Shown here one piece after another: positions 56,314-64,000 of a stretch of DNA of 64,000 nt (positions are counted from its first letter, which is position 1; each line of letters opens with the position of its first letter). Both the position numbers and the translations under genes were made by a program. Source of the DNA: Nocardiopsis sp. ATB16-24 (GTDB lineage Bacteria > Actinomycetota > Actinomycetes > Streptosporangiales > Streptosporangiaceae); contig NZ_JASCXJ010000011.1 of NCBI RefSeq assembly GCF_030271535.1, positions 1 through 64,000 of the forward strand. Direction: 5' to 3'. Under the pieces are notes generated by a model that was not told where the DNA came from, did not search any database, and was given only the letters and a program-made list of their open reading frames with translations.

Positions 56314-57126
56314 ATGTCCACCCTTCCCGCTCCGGAACAGGCCCCGGTGGGTCGAAGCTCCTCCGGAAGTCAGACCGTGGCCACGGTCGAACGCGCCGCC
56401 GACATCCTGCTGCTGTTCACCGAGGCCGACTCCAGCACTCTCGGCGTCACCGAGATCGCCGAGAAGCTGAACACCTCCAAGGCCGCGGTCCACCGCATCC
56501 TGGCCTCCCTGCGCTCGCGCCACCTGATCCACCTGGACGAGGAGAGCCGTCGCTACTCGCTGGGGACCACCGCCATGAGGTTGGGCGCCGCCTACCAGGA
56601 GCGCATGGACATACGCCAGATCGTCGCCCCGGACCTGCGCTCGCTGTCCCGGCTGACGGGCGAGACCACCACCCTGTCCGTACGCACCGGCGACGCTCGG
56701 GTCTACATCGACCAGGTCACCCCCCAGCGCGAGGTCATCATGACCGTCCCCGTGGGGGTGCGCTACCCCCTGCACGCCGGCAGTTCGTCCAAGGCCTTCC
56801 TGGCCTTCCTGCCCGAGGACGAGCGCGAGGCCTACCTGGAGCGCGAACCCCTCGGTTCCCTGACCGGGGAGACCCTGGTCGACACCTACGAGCTGCGCCG
56901 GGAACTGGAGCGCATACGCGCCGCGGGCTACGCGACCTCCTTCGGCGAGCGCCAGGCGGGGGCGGCCTCCACCGCGGCGCCGATCCTGGACCACCGGGGC
57001 GAACCCGTGGCGGTCGTCAGCGTCTGCGGCCCTCGCGAACGCTTCCTGGAGGAGGCCGGACACTGCTCGCGCGCGCTGCTGGAGACCACCCGCAGGCTCT
57101 CCACGCGCATGGGCGCCCGCAACTGA
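56314..57126 (+). CDS. IclR-family regulator 2
   Basis: This 270-aa regulator has a winged helix (about 25-85) with AADILLLFTEADSSTLGVTEIAEKL and SKAAVHRILASL, and a GAF-like domain (about 100-265) with TGETTTLSVRTG and YPLHAGSSSKAFLAF. An ATG start at 56314 (GAGGAGCACGTC upstream) is used. A perfect hairpin ends it. The neighbouring divergent and transporter promoters carry GGAA-N5-TTCC sites of IclR style, so it is the likely controller of the right-hand part of the cluster. Confidence 0.87.
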   Translation: MSTLPAPEQAPVGRSSSGSQTVATVERAADILLLFTEADSSTLGVTEIAEKLNTSKAAVHRILASLRSRHLIHLDEESRRYSLGTTAMRLGAAYQERMDIRQIVAPDLRSLSRLTGETTTLSVRTGDARVYIDQVTPQREVIMTVPVGVRYPLHAGSSSKAFLAFLPEDEREAYLEREPLGSLTGETLVDTYELRRELERIRAAGYATSFGERQAGAASTAAPILDHRGEPVAVVSVCGPRERFLEEAGHCSRALLETTRRLSTRMGARN

Positions 57127-57128
57127 AA

Positions 57129-57165
57129 AGCGGCGGTGCACCGGGGAACCCGGTGCACCGCCGCT
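57129..57165. terminator. Perfect 17-bp hairpin
   Basis: AGCGGCGGTGCACCGGG and its complement surround a GAA loop between the convergent IclR gene (stop at 57126) and the small protein gene (stop at 57181). Confidence 0.85.
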
Positions 57166-57180
57166 CGGCGTCCGCGCGGA

Positions 57181-57465
57181 TCAGCGGCGTTCGAGCGCCG
57201 CCTCCACACGCGAATCCTGGTCCAGGACCGCGCCGAAGACGCGCTGCACGAACTCGGTGCGCTCGGTCTGGATCCGCTCGCGCAGCTCCCCTTCGGGGTG
57301 CAGCTGCTCGAGTACCTCGGGGTCCAGCGCGCCCTTCTCCGCGAGCAGGTGCTCAAGGACCATGTTGCGGTCACGCAGGATCCACACTTCCGAGGCCAGC
57401 TCGGTCACCATGCGGGCGATGTCGTCCAGCCGCTTGGATCCCAGGTAGTTGTCGGTCTTGCTCAT
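57181..57465 (-). CDS. Small helical protein, paralogue A
   Basis: This 94-aa charged helical protein has the core ITELASEVW-like sequence VTELASEVWILRDRNMVLE, then HLLAEKGALDPEVLEQL. It is paralogous to the gene at 63775 (MELASELWVMRDRLTVIE, QLLDERGGL). Both stand next to members of one methyltransferase family. No known domain is recognised; a regulatory or scaffolding partner is plausible. The start ATG at 57465 has AGAGGACG upstream. It lies 52 bp after the methyltransferase on the same strand, so they are probably co-transcribed. Confidence 0.75.
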   Translation of the reverse strand: MSKTDNYLGSKRLDDIARMVTELASEVWILRDRNMVLEHLLAEKGALDPEVLEQLHPEGELRERIQTERTEFVQRVFGAVLDQDSRVEAALERR

Positions 57466-57517
57466 GGGACGTCCTCTTTCGTCTCCGGGCGCCGTCGGCG
57501 CCGGTCGGGCCCTTGGG

Positions 57518-58573
57518 TCAGGCCTGCTCTGGCTTGCGCGCCCGGTTGGCCCAGGGGTAGTTGCCCGGGCCCACGCCGTAGGCCTCGATGTCGGTGAAAC
57601 CGATCTCCTTGAGCAGTCCCGGCACGTCGAGCTGCAAGGCCGAGCGCCAGTAGGGCTCGCCGCGGTTCTCGGTCTCCCAGTCCAGGACGACGGCGCGGAA
57701 GGCCTCCTGGTGTTCGTAGGGGGCCACGTCGCCGATGATGATGTCACCGCCCGGCTCCAGGACCCGGAACATCTCGCGCAGGATCGCCTCGGTGGCCTTG
57801 GGCGGGGTCTCGTGGAACAGGATGTAGGCGGCGACCAGGTCCACCGAGGCGTCGGGCAGCCCGGTGTCCTCGGCCGCGGCCTGGATCAGCTCCCAGTCCA
57901 GTCCGAGCTCCGCCGCGGTGGCGTGGGCGTAGCGCAGCATCTGCGTGGACAGCTCCACCCCCGTGATCTTGGCGTCGGGGAAGACCTTGCTCAGGGACAG
58001 GGCGAAGCGGCCGGTGCCGATGCCCGGCTCCAGGATCCTGCGGTAGTCGCGCCGGGGCGCCTCCATGGCCAGCAGGGTGCGCTGGTCGTTGAGGTCCTCT
58101 CCGGTGCGCACCGCGCCCACGCCTCCGGGCTTGAGGACGTAGTGGTAACCGAAGTCCTGGGTGATGACGCCCATCAGGTCGTGTCCGTCCCACCCGCCGG
58201 GGGTGAGGTGGAAGCCGTTCTCCCAGTAGGAGGGGGGCGTGAGGTCGGGGTCGAGGGTGAGTGTGCCCGGGGCGTCGGACACGTCCAGCCACTCCTCGAT
58301 GGCCGGGCGCACCTCCTCGGCCGCGGGGATGGCCCGCACGTAGATCTCCTCGGCCACGTAGCGGGTGAGGAAGCGGTCGAAGCGCCAGGCGCTGTTGTCG
58401 GCCAGGGTCTGGTGGACCGAGTCCCGGCGTTCCTTGAGCTTGGTCGGGGGTTCGGGGACGGCGGCCGTGTAGGCGGCTGCGGCCCGCTTCTGGAGTACAC
58501 CGCCGGAGTAGCCCTGGAGTGAGCCCAGGAACTCCATCCCCGCACGGCCCCGATGACGGATGGGAACGTCCAT
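57518..58573 (-). CDS. SAM-dependent methyltransferase, paralogue A
   Basis: This 351-aa class I methyltransferase has a novel-looking N-terminal region (about 1-150, including GGWDGHDLMG). The Rossmann core follows, with ILEPGIGTGRFALSLSKVFPDAKITGVELS (motif I, about 175-200), AEDTGLPD and IIIGDVAPYEHQ. It is paralogous to the gene at 60571 over the whole length. The ATG at 58573 is preferred (AGAGGA six bases before) over one at 58588. It is divergent from the ABC importer operon, with two IclR-type palindromes between them. The substrate is unknown. Confidence 0.82.
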   Translation of the reverse strand: MDVPIRHRGRAGMEFLGSLQGYSGGVLQKRAAAAYTAAVPEPPTKLKERRDSVHQTLADNSAWRFDRFLTRYVAEEIYVRAIPAAEEVRPAIEEWLDVSDAPGTLTLDPDLTPPSYWENGFHLTPGGWDGHDLMGVITQDFGYHYVLKPGGVGAVRTGEDLNDQRTLLAMEAPRRDYRRILEPGIGTGRFALSLSKVFPDAKITGVELSTQMLRYAHATAAELGLDWELIQAAAEDTGLPDASVDLVAAYILFHETPPKATEAILREMFRVLEPGGDIIIGDVAPYEHQEAFRAVVLDWETENRGEPYWRSALQLDVPGLLKEIGFTDIEAYGVGPGNYPWANRARKPEQA

Positions 58574-58928
58574 CAGCGATCCTCTCATGTTCCGCTCTCT
58601 GGAACGACATTCCAGAAAATCTGGCTCTTACACCTTAACCATCCAGGATGGTGTGTCAATGGTCATTTTTCCCTCTTGACGCATCATGCACCCTGTGTCC
58701 ATTATTACTGGAACAGCTTTCCAACCAAGGAAACATAGACTGTTCGCGCCAGATCGCGAGAACTACCGTCACCCACAGTGACGATCCTTCGAGCGGGCCC
58801 CGACTCGCTCCCCCTTTTCGAACCAGGTGTCCGACCTCCGCGGACCGCGCCGAAGACGACCCTTCCGGACCCTGGCTCAGCCACACCACCCAAGCGTGTC
58901 CCCTCAGGGCGCGAACGAGGAGAAACCC
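58574..58928. promoter_or_regulatory. Divergent promoter region with two IclR-type operators
   Basis: CTGGAACGACATTCCAG (58599-58615) and TGGAACAGCTTTCCA (58709-58723) are both GGAA-N5-TTCC palindromes, like the one at 46128. They frame an AT-rich stretch (58640-58710) that should hold the promoters of the methyltransferase and of the importer operon. There is no gene here. Confidence 0.75.
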
Positions 58929-60491
58929 ATGACCGGACACCCGGTTCACGCGAACGATCCGGCTCCGTCCCGTGCCGGATCCTCCCGCCGAGGCCCGGCC
59001 CTCGCGGCCGTCGCGGCCATCACGGCGGCGGCACTGACGCTGACCGCGTGCGGCGCTCCCGGCTCCTCCGGCGGTCAGGAGGCGAGCACCACCATCACGG
59101 TGGGCACCACCGTCACCGAGGACGCCATCAACCCCCTGAACAAGCAGTACGCGACCTTCCAGTTCAACGCCTTCGACGCCCTGGTCCGTCAGATGCGGGG
59201 CGACGAGGAGCCCCAGCCGCGTCTGGCCACCGACTGGGAACAGGTCGACGACACCCTGTGGCGCTTCACCCTGCGCGAGGACGCCACGTTCCACAACGGC
59301 GCTCCCGTCACCGCCGAGGACGTGGTCTTCAGCTTCAACGAGATCCTCGACCAGCAGTTCGCCAACGCCTCCTACATCAGCACGGTCTCGGAGGTCCGCG
59401 AGGGGGAGAACGGAACCGTCGAGATCGAGACCTCCGAGCCCGACCCGCTGCTGCTGTCCCACATCGGCCAGATCTTCATCGTGCCCAAGGCCCACTGGGA
59501 GGAGGTCGGCGGAGCCGAGGGCTTCAGCGCCGACCCCGTGGGCTCGGGCCCCTACGAGATCACCTCCTTCGACCCCTCCACGGGGGTGGAGTACCAGGCC
59601 TACGAGGACTTCTGGGGTCAGGCTCCCGCCACCGAGAACGTCCACGTCCGCTACATCACCGACACCGGCGCCCTGTCCTCGGCGCTGGAGTCCGGTGAGA
59701 TCGACATCGCCCACGAGCTGGCGCCCGACGCCATCGAGGTCCTGGGCGGGCGCGACGACATCGTCGTGCACAACGAGTTCAGCGGCCTACAGAACATGTT
59801 CCAGCTCAACGCCGTGCAGGAGCCCTTCGACGACATCCGCGTCCGCAGGGCCGCGGTCGCCGCCATCGACGCCCCCGCCATGATCGACGCCCTGTCCTAC
59901 GGCGCGGGTACCATCGAGGACGGCCAGGTCGCCGCGGAGGGGGTCTTCGGCTACTCTCCCGACATCGAGCGTCCTCCCTTCGACCCCGACCTGGCCCGTG
60001 AGCTGCTGGAGGAGGCCGACGCGGTCGGCGTCGAGATCACCCTCTCGGGCCAGGCCCGCGACACCTCCCTGCTGGAGTCCCTGGGCAACCAGCTCGACGA
60101 GGTCGGTTTCAAGACCACCATCGAGGCCAACGAGATCGGCGTGTGGGTGGAGCAGTTCCGCAACGGAACCGACGCCGACATCTTCTACCGCGGGTCCTCC
60201 TACAGCGGGGTCTTCGACGCCGGGCGTCCCTACTCCTTCATCTCCTCGGGCGAGCGCCCCTTCGTCGAGGACGAGGAGTGGAGCGCGCTGTACGAGGCAC
60301 AGCGCAACGAGATGGACCCCGAGGTGCGCGAGGAGCTGCTCATCGAGGCCTCCGAGTACGTCCGTGAGCAGGCCTACGTCCTCTACACCTACGGTCGGCC
60401 CTCGGTCTCGGCGAGCCACGCCGACGTCACCGGAGTCGACTACGGAGACGGCCTGGTCTTGCTGCTGGACGAAGCGGTCAAGAGCAACTGA
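58929..60491 (+). CDS. Oligopeptide-type ABC substrate-binding lipoprotein
   Basis: This 520-aa extracytoplasmic solute-binding protein of family 5 (DppA/OppA) has a signal peptide with RR and lipobox LTAC (Cys41), then PRLATDWEQVDDTLWRFTLREDATFHNG (about 97-124), the family signature region, and VGSGPYEITSF. It captures a peptide or other amphiphilic solute for the ATPases encoded downstream. The ATG at 58929 has GAGGAGA upstream. It leads an operon with a methyltransferase and two ATPase genes. The permease genes are not between them. Confidence 0.88.
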   Translation: MTGHPVHANDPAPSRAGSSRRGPALAAVAAITAAALTLTACGAPGSSGGQEASTTITVGTTVTEDAINPLNKQYATFQFNAFDALVRQMRGDEEPQPRLATDWEQVDDTLWRFTLREDATFHNGAPVTAEDVVFSFNEILDQQFANASYISTVSEVREGENGTVEIETSEPDPLLLSHIGQIFIVPKAHWEEVGGAEGFSADPVGSGPYEITSFDPSTGVEYQAYEDFWGQAPATENVHVRYITDTGALSSALESGEIDIAHELAPDAIEVLGGRDDIVVHNEFSGLQNMFQLNAVQEPFDDIRVRRAAVAAIDAPAMIDALSYGAGTIEDGQVAAEGVFGYSPDIERPPFDPDLARELLEEADAVGVEITLSGQARDTSLLESLGNQLDEVGFKTTIEANEIGVWVEQFRNGTDADIFYRGSSYSGVFDAGRPYSFISSGERPFVEDEEWSALYEAQRNEMDPEVREELLIEASEYVREQAYVLYTYGRPSVSASHADVTGVDYGDGLVLLLDEAVKSN

Positions 60492-60570
60492 CCGACGCCG
60501 ACCCGGGGCGCGTGGCCAGGCCGAGCACACGCGCCCCGGGTCCCGTCGGCCCCGATCCCAAGGAGTGACC

Positions 60571-61653
60571 ATGACCACCGCACAGCCCGCCGTTCCCGAC
60601 GGGATGCGTGCCGACGTCGAACTGGCACAGCGCGGCCGGTCCGAGATGCAGTTCCTCCAGGCCATGCGTGCCGGCCTGAAGCCGGTGCAGGCACGCCTGC
60701 GTGAACGTCTGGAGAAGGGGACCGCCCTGGCCGAGGGCTCCGGCGACATCGAGCGGTTGCGCGCGGCCGTCGACGAGGAACTGGCCGAGGACACCGACCT
60801 GGGACTCATCGGCGCGGCCCTGCGGTGGAACCGCTCCGTTCTGACCCCCCGCGCGATCGACGCCTTCGAGGAGCGGAGCGAGGAGCTGACGGCCAAGGCC
60901 GTCCCGCCCCGGGCCGAGGCGATCACCGACCGCGGTGAGGAGGCGGTCCCCCGCTACTGGCGCTACGAGTTCCACGGAACCGCCGGTGGGTGGGACGGCC
61001 ACGAGCACATGGGGTTCGTCCACCACGAACTGGTCTACCGCTACCTGTTGGTCCCCTCCTTCCCCGGCGACATCTTCGGCCAGCGCGCCGCCGTGGCCCG
61101 GCTCGCCCCCCGCCAGGACTACACCGACATCTGCGACCTGGGCTGTGGAACCGGACAGTTCACCATGAAACTCGCCCAGACCTACCCCGACGCCCGCGTC
61201 ACCGGGGTGGATCTGTCCCTGTCGGAGCTGCGCTACGCCCAGCGCCGCGCCGCCGAGGCCGGCCTGGAGTGGGACCTGGTGCGGGCCCCCGCCGAGGACA
61301 CCGGTCTGCCCGACGAGGGCTTCGACCTGGTGACGTCCTTCATCCTGCTCCACGAGATCCCGCCGCACGCCATCCGCAAGGTCTTCGCCGAGGCCCTGCG
61401 TCTGCTGCGTCCGGGAGGCGACCTCGTCTTCTCCGACGTGGCTCCCTACCACCTCCGCAGCCCCTACCAGGCCTGGTACGACGACTGGGACGCCGAGAAC
61501 GGCCACGAACCCTGGTGGCGGACCGCCGCCACCCTCGACCTGACCGAGGTCGCCCGGGAGGCGGGGTTCGTCGACGTGCGCCAGGAGGCCCTGGGCAGGG
61601 AGTCCTACCCCTGGGTCACCCTGGCCCGCAAGCCCGAACAGGAGCGACCGTGA
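60571..61653 (+). CDS. SAM-dependent methyltransferase, paralogue B
   Basis: This 360-aa class I methyltransferase has an N-terminal helical region (1-150) with GGWDGHEHMG as in paralogue A, then motif I ICDLGCGTGQFTMKLAQTYPDARVTGVDLS (about 188-217), AEDTGLPDEGFDLV and LVFSDVAPYH. The ATG at 60571 has AAGGAG. It overlaps the OppD-like ATPase gene (GTGA), so a methyltransferase is built into an importer operon, which is unusual. It may modify the imported compound. Confidence 0.85.
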   Translation: MTTAQPAVPDGMRADVELAQRGRSEMQFLQAMRAGLKPVQARLRERLEKGTALAEGSGDIERLRAAVDEELAEDTDLGLIGAALRWNRSVLTPRAIDAFEERSEELTAKAVPPRAEAITDRGEEAVPRYWRYEFHGTAGGWDGHEHMGFVHHELVYRYLLVPSFPGDIFGQRAAVARLAPRQDYTDICDLGCGTGQFTMKLAQTYPDARVTGVDLSLSELRYAQRRAAEAGLEWDLVRAPAEDTGLPDEGFDLVTSFILLHEIPPHAIRKVFAEALRLLRPGGDLVFSDVAPYHLRSPYQAWYDDWDAENGHEPWWRTAATLDLTEVAREAGFVDVRQEALGRESYPWVTLARKPEQERP

Positions 61654-62663
61654 ACACCGCTACGGATGACATCCTCCGTCTTGAGCGGGTGAGCGTGCGG
61701 CTGCGCACCGCGAGCGGCACCGCCCAGATCCTGCGGGACGTCTCCTTCTCCGTGGGCCGCGGCGAGATCGTCGCCCTGGCCGGGGAGTCGGGGTCGGGCA
61801 AGTCCACCGCGCTGCTGGCCGTGCTGCGGCTCTTGGCGCCCGGAGCGCAGACCAACGGCTCCATCCTGGTCGACGGCCAGGACATCGCCCCCCTCCGGGG
61901 GCGCCGGCTGCGCGAGTTCCGCGCGCGCACCGCCAGGATGGTCTTCCAGGACCCCTGGCGGGCCCTGCACCCCATGCACTCGATCGGACGCCAGTTGGTG
62001 GAGTCGGCCCGCGCCGCGGACCCCTCCCTGTCCAAGGACGCCGCACGCGACCTGGCCGGCGACACGCTCGCCCGAGTCGGGATCCCCGACCCGGGGGCAC
62101 GACTGCGCTCCTACCCGCACCAGGTCTCGGGCGGGCAGCTCCAGCGCGTGGTGATCGCGATGGCGCTGGTGGCCTCGCCCTCGCTCCTGTTGTGCGACGA
62201 GCCCACCACCGCCCTCGACGTCACCACCCAGGCCCAGATCCTCGAACTCCTCCAGGAGCTCAACCGGGACCTGGGGATCTCCATCGTCCTGGCCACCCAC
62301 GACCTCGACGTCATCGCCGACGTCGCCGACAAACTGGTCGTGATGTACGCGGGCGCGGTCTCCGAGGAGGGCCCCACCCAGCAGGTCATGGCCCGACCGG
62401 AGCACCCCTACACGTGGTCGTTGTTGCAGGCCGCTCCGGGTCGGCACCCGGGGGAACGGCTGCGGGCGATCGAGGGCAGGCCGCCCTCCCCGCTGGCCGT
62501 CATCACCGGATGCCCGTTCGCGCCGCGTTGCGAGCACCGGCGTGACGTGTGCGATGCCGCGCCGCTCACACCGGTACCGGTGTCGGACCTGCCGGGCCGG
62601 CACTCCTCGTGTGTGCGTGTCACCGCGCAGAGCGCACGATCGACGGAAAGGACCTCGGGATGA
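61650..62663 (+). CDS. Oligopeptide ABC ATPase, OppD-like
   Basis: This 337-aa ATPase of a peptide/opine importer has Walker A GESGSGKST (45-53), Q-loop VFQDPW, signature VSGGQLQR and Walker B LLLCDEPTT. The C-terminal CPFAPRC oligopeptide-binding cysteine cluster (PF08352-type) comes near 290. It starts at a GTG overlapping the methyltransferase stop and itself overlaps the OppF-like gene (ATGA). It forms a heterodimer with the next protein. Confidence 0.9.
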   Translation: MNTATDDILRLERVSVRLRTASGTAQILRDVSFSVGRGEIVALAGESGSGKSTALLAVLRLLAPGAQTNGSILVDGQDIAPLRGRRLREFRARTARMVFQDPWRALHPMHSIGRQLVESARAADPSLSKDAARDLAGDTLARVGIPDPGARLRSYPHQVSGGQLQRVVIAMALVASPSLLLCDEPTTALDVTTQAQILELLQELNRDLGISIVLATHDLDVIADVADKLVVMYAGAVSEEGPTQQVMARPEHPYTWSLLQAAPGRHPGERLRAIEGRPPSPLAVITGCPFAPRCEHRRDVCDAAPLTPVPVSDLPGRHSSCVRVTAQSARSTERTSG

Positions 62664-63772
62664 GCGCTGACCACCGGGACGGTACGGGCGACGAGCCCGT
62701 CCTGCGCGCCCACGAACTGACCAAACACTTCCCCATGGGCGGCTTCGGCCGTTCCCGCAAGGTCCTCAGGGCCGTGGACGGGGTCTCCCTGGAGATCGGC
62801 CGGGGCGAGACCCTGGGCCTGGTGGGCGAGTCCGGCAGCGGGAAGACCACCGTGGGTCGCACCCTCATCCGTCTGTACCGGCCCACCTCGGGAACGGTCG
62901 AGTTCGAGGGCCGCGACATCACCGCCAGCTCCGGCTCCCGTCTCCGTCATGACGTGCGACGCCGGATGTCCATGGTCTTCCAGAACCCCTCGACCTCGCT
63001 CAACCCCTACCTGAGGTTGGAGGACACCCTCACCGAACCGCTGGTGGTGCACGGCTTCGGCAACACCGCTCTGCGTCGTGACCGGGTCGCCCGGATGCTG
63101 GAGATGGTCGGACTCGACATGTCCATGGCCCAGCGCTACCCCCAGGAACTCTCCGGGGGGCAGCGCCAACGGATCGGCATCGCCCGCGCCTTGATCACCG
63201 ATCCCTCGCTGATCATCGCCGACGAGCCGACCGCGTCCCTGGACGTGTCCGTGCAGGCCCAGATCGTCAACCTCCTGGGCGACCTGCAAAGGGAACTGGG
63301 GCTGGCCTACCTGTTCATCACGCACGACCTGGCGCTGGTCCGCCACATCAGCCACCGTGTCGCGGTGATGTACCTGGGCAGACTCATGGAGGTCTCCCCC
63401 GCCGAATCCCTGTTCACCGAACCGCTGCACCCCTACTCCGCGGTGCTCGCCTCGATGCACCAGGAGCGCGAACACCGCATCGTCCCCTCGGGGGAGATCC
63501 CCTCACCGATGTCGCCTCCCTCGGGCTGTGTGTTCCGCACTCGTTGCCCGATCGCGCGCGAACGTTGCGCGTCGGAGGCCCCCGCCCTGCGCGAGGCCGC
63601 CCCGGGCCGTTCCGTGGCCTGTCACTACCCCGGCGAGTTGCGACTCGACGGGTCGGCCTCGGGGGTGCGTCCGGAGCCGGTCGGCCTCACCTTCACCGAC
63701 GCCCCGTCCGTCTCCGCACCGTCACACCCGGTGTCCGTGGGTCCCGTATCGCGCACCAGCGAGGAGAAGTAA
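62660..63772 (+). CDS. Oligopeptide ABC ATPase, OppF-like
   Basis: This 370-aa partner ATPase has Walker A GESGSGKTT (about 58-66), VFQNPSTSLNPYL, signature LSGGQRQRIGIARAL, Walker B LIIADEPTASLD and the C-terminal CVFRTRCPIARERC cluster. An ATG overlaps the OppD stop. The next gene begins two bases after its stop, so the operon continues out of the window. Permease genes, if any, should be downstream. Confidence 0.9.
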   Translation: MSADHRDGTGDEPVLRAHELTKHFPMGGFGRSRKVLRAVDGVSLEIGRGETLGLVGESGSGKTTVGRTLIRLYRPTSGTVEFEGRDITASSGSRLRHDVRRRMSMVFQNPSTSLNPYLRLEDTLTEPLVVHGFGNTALRRDRVARMLEMVGLDMSMAQRYPQELSGGQRQRIGIARALITDPSLIIADEPTASLDVSVQAQIVNLLGDLQRELGLAYLFITHDLALVRHISHRVAVMYLGRLMEVSPAESLFTEPLHPYSAVLASMHQEREHRIVPSGEIPSPMSPPSGCVFRTRCPIARERCASEAPALREAAPGRSVACHYPGELRLDGSASGVRPEPVGLTFTDAPSVSAPSHPVSVGPVSRTSEEK

Positions 63773-63774
63773 CC

Positions 63775-64000
63775 ATGCCAGGCTTCGCCAAAGACGACGC
63801 CGTGTACCTGACCCGACCGCAGCACATGGACGCGCTCTTCGCCATCACCATGGAACTGGCCTCAGAGCTGTGGGTGATGCGTGACAGGCTCACCGTGATC
63901 GAACAGCTCCTCGACGAGCGCGGCGGTCTCACCCGTGAGGACATCGAGAGCACCCAGCCTCGGGGCGAGGCCGCCGAGCGGCTCGCCCGGGAACGCGAAC
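63775..64000 (+). CDS. Small helical protein, paralogue B (partial)
   Basis: The first 75 codons of a gene are cut by the window end. MELASELWVMRDRLTVIEQLL aligns with VTELASEVWILRDRNMVLEHLL of the gene at 57181. As there, it stands in the same operon as a member of the duplicated methyltransferase family. An ATG two bases after the OppF stop suggests translational coupling. Confidence 0.75.
   Translation, partial: MPGFAKDDAVYLTRPQHMDALFAITMELASELWVMRDRLTVIEQLLDERGGLTREDIESTQPRGEAAERLARERE

Noticed and set aside
57181..64000. The small paralogous proteins as RiPP precursors modified by the methyltransferases
   Set aside because: They are long, charged, helical throughout and lack a leader-core layout. 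No peptidase or cyclising enzyme is nearby.

Overview
The window is high-GC DNA with dense operons, many GTG starts and 4-nt ATGA/GTGA gene overlaps. Its gene content (MerR, TetR and IclR regulators, a DUF574-type methyltransferase, type I-E CRISPR repeats) points to an actinomycete. A relative of Nocardiopsis or Streptomonospora is my best guess, but no rRNA or other marker is present to fix the genus.

Left end (1-17.6 kb): a defence-like region. A complete four-gene Wadjet-type cassette (jetABCD, 1473-9794) is preceded by a small Cys-rich protein and followed after about 120 bp by a type I-E CRISPR array of 7 repeats. A second array of 6 repeats lies at 16990-17322. Both arrays read on the minus strand and share a homologous leader on their right, but no cas gene is in the window. 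Between them are a FUSC-type exporter, an aconitase-family enzyme, a decayed MFS/CoA-transferase junction and a macrolide-phosphotransferase-like gene.

Middle (17.7-41.6 kb): small catabolic and stress modules. These are a MarR regulator with a Baeyer-Villiger monooxygenase and a lactonase-like lipoprotein; a HEAT protein with a MerR-HEAT regulator; an HsaA-like monooxygenase; a secreted protein in a lower-GC patch; and a persulfide-detoxification regulon (CstR-like repressor, rhodanese, MBL-rhodanese, TauE) with four CsoR-type operators. After these come a SEC-C protein, TetR, cupin, MgtC, a solitary HsdM/HsdS-like fusion, a phosphatase, an unknown 529-aa protein, YchJ and a DUF574 methyltransferase.

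Right end (41.7-64 kb, running off the edge): one large, apparently co-regulated catabolic supercluster. A minus operon encodes MmgE/PrpD, cyclase, CitE-like lyase and CaiB CoA-transferase. Plus-strand genes encode an FAD oxidoreductase and a hydantoinase-like amidohydrolase, and an opposing FAD hydroxylase has its own IclR regulator. A plus operon encodes Dabb, isochorismatase-like amidase, ICL/PEP-mutase lyase, an Asp/Glu-racemase-fold protein and a tandem nitrilase. A second IclR regulator, two paralogous pairs of methyltransferase plus small protein, and an oligopeptide-type ABC importer (binding protein and two ATPases) complete it. Palindromes of the form GGAA-N5-TTCC recur in its divergent promoters. 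The content suggests import and ring opening or deamidation of a cyclic amide, imide or N-heterocycle, followed by C-C cleavage of a branched dicarboxylate. The substrate is unknown, and this is the best candidate here for an undescribed system.

Scattered through the window is a family of palindromes with a shared core, plus a 130-bp dispersed repeat in two copies.
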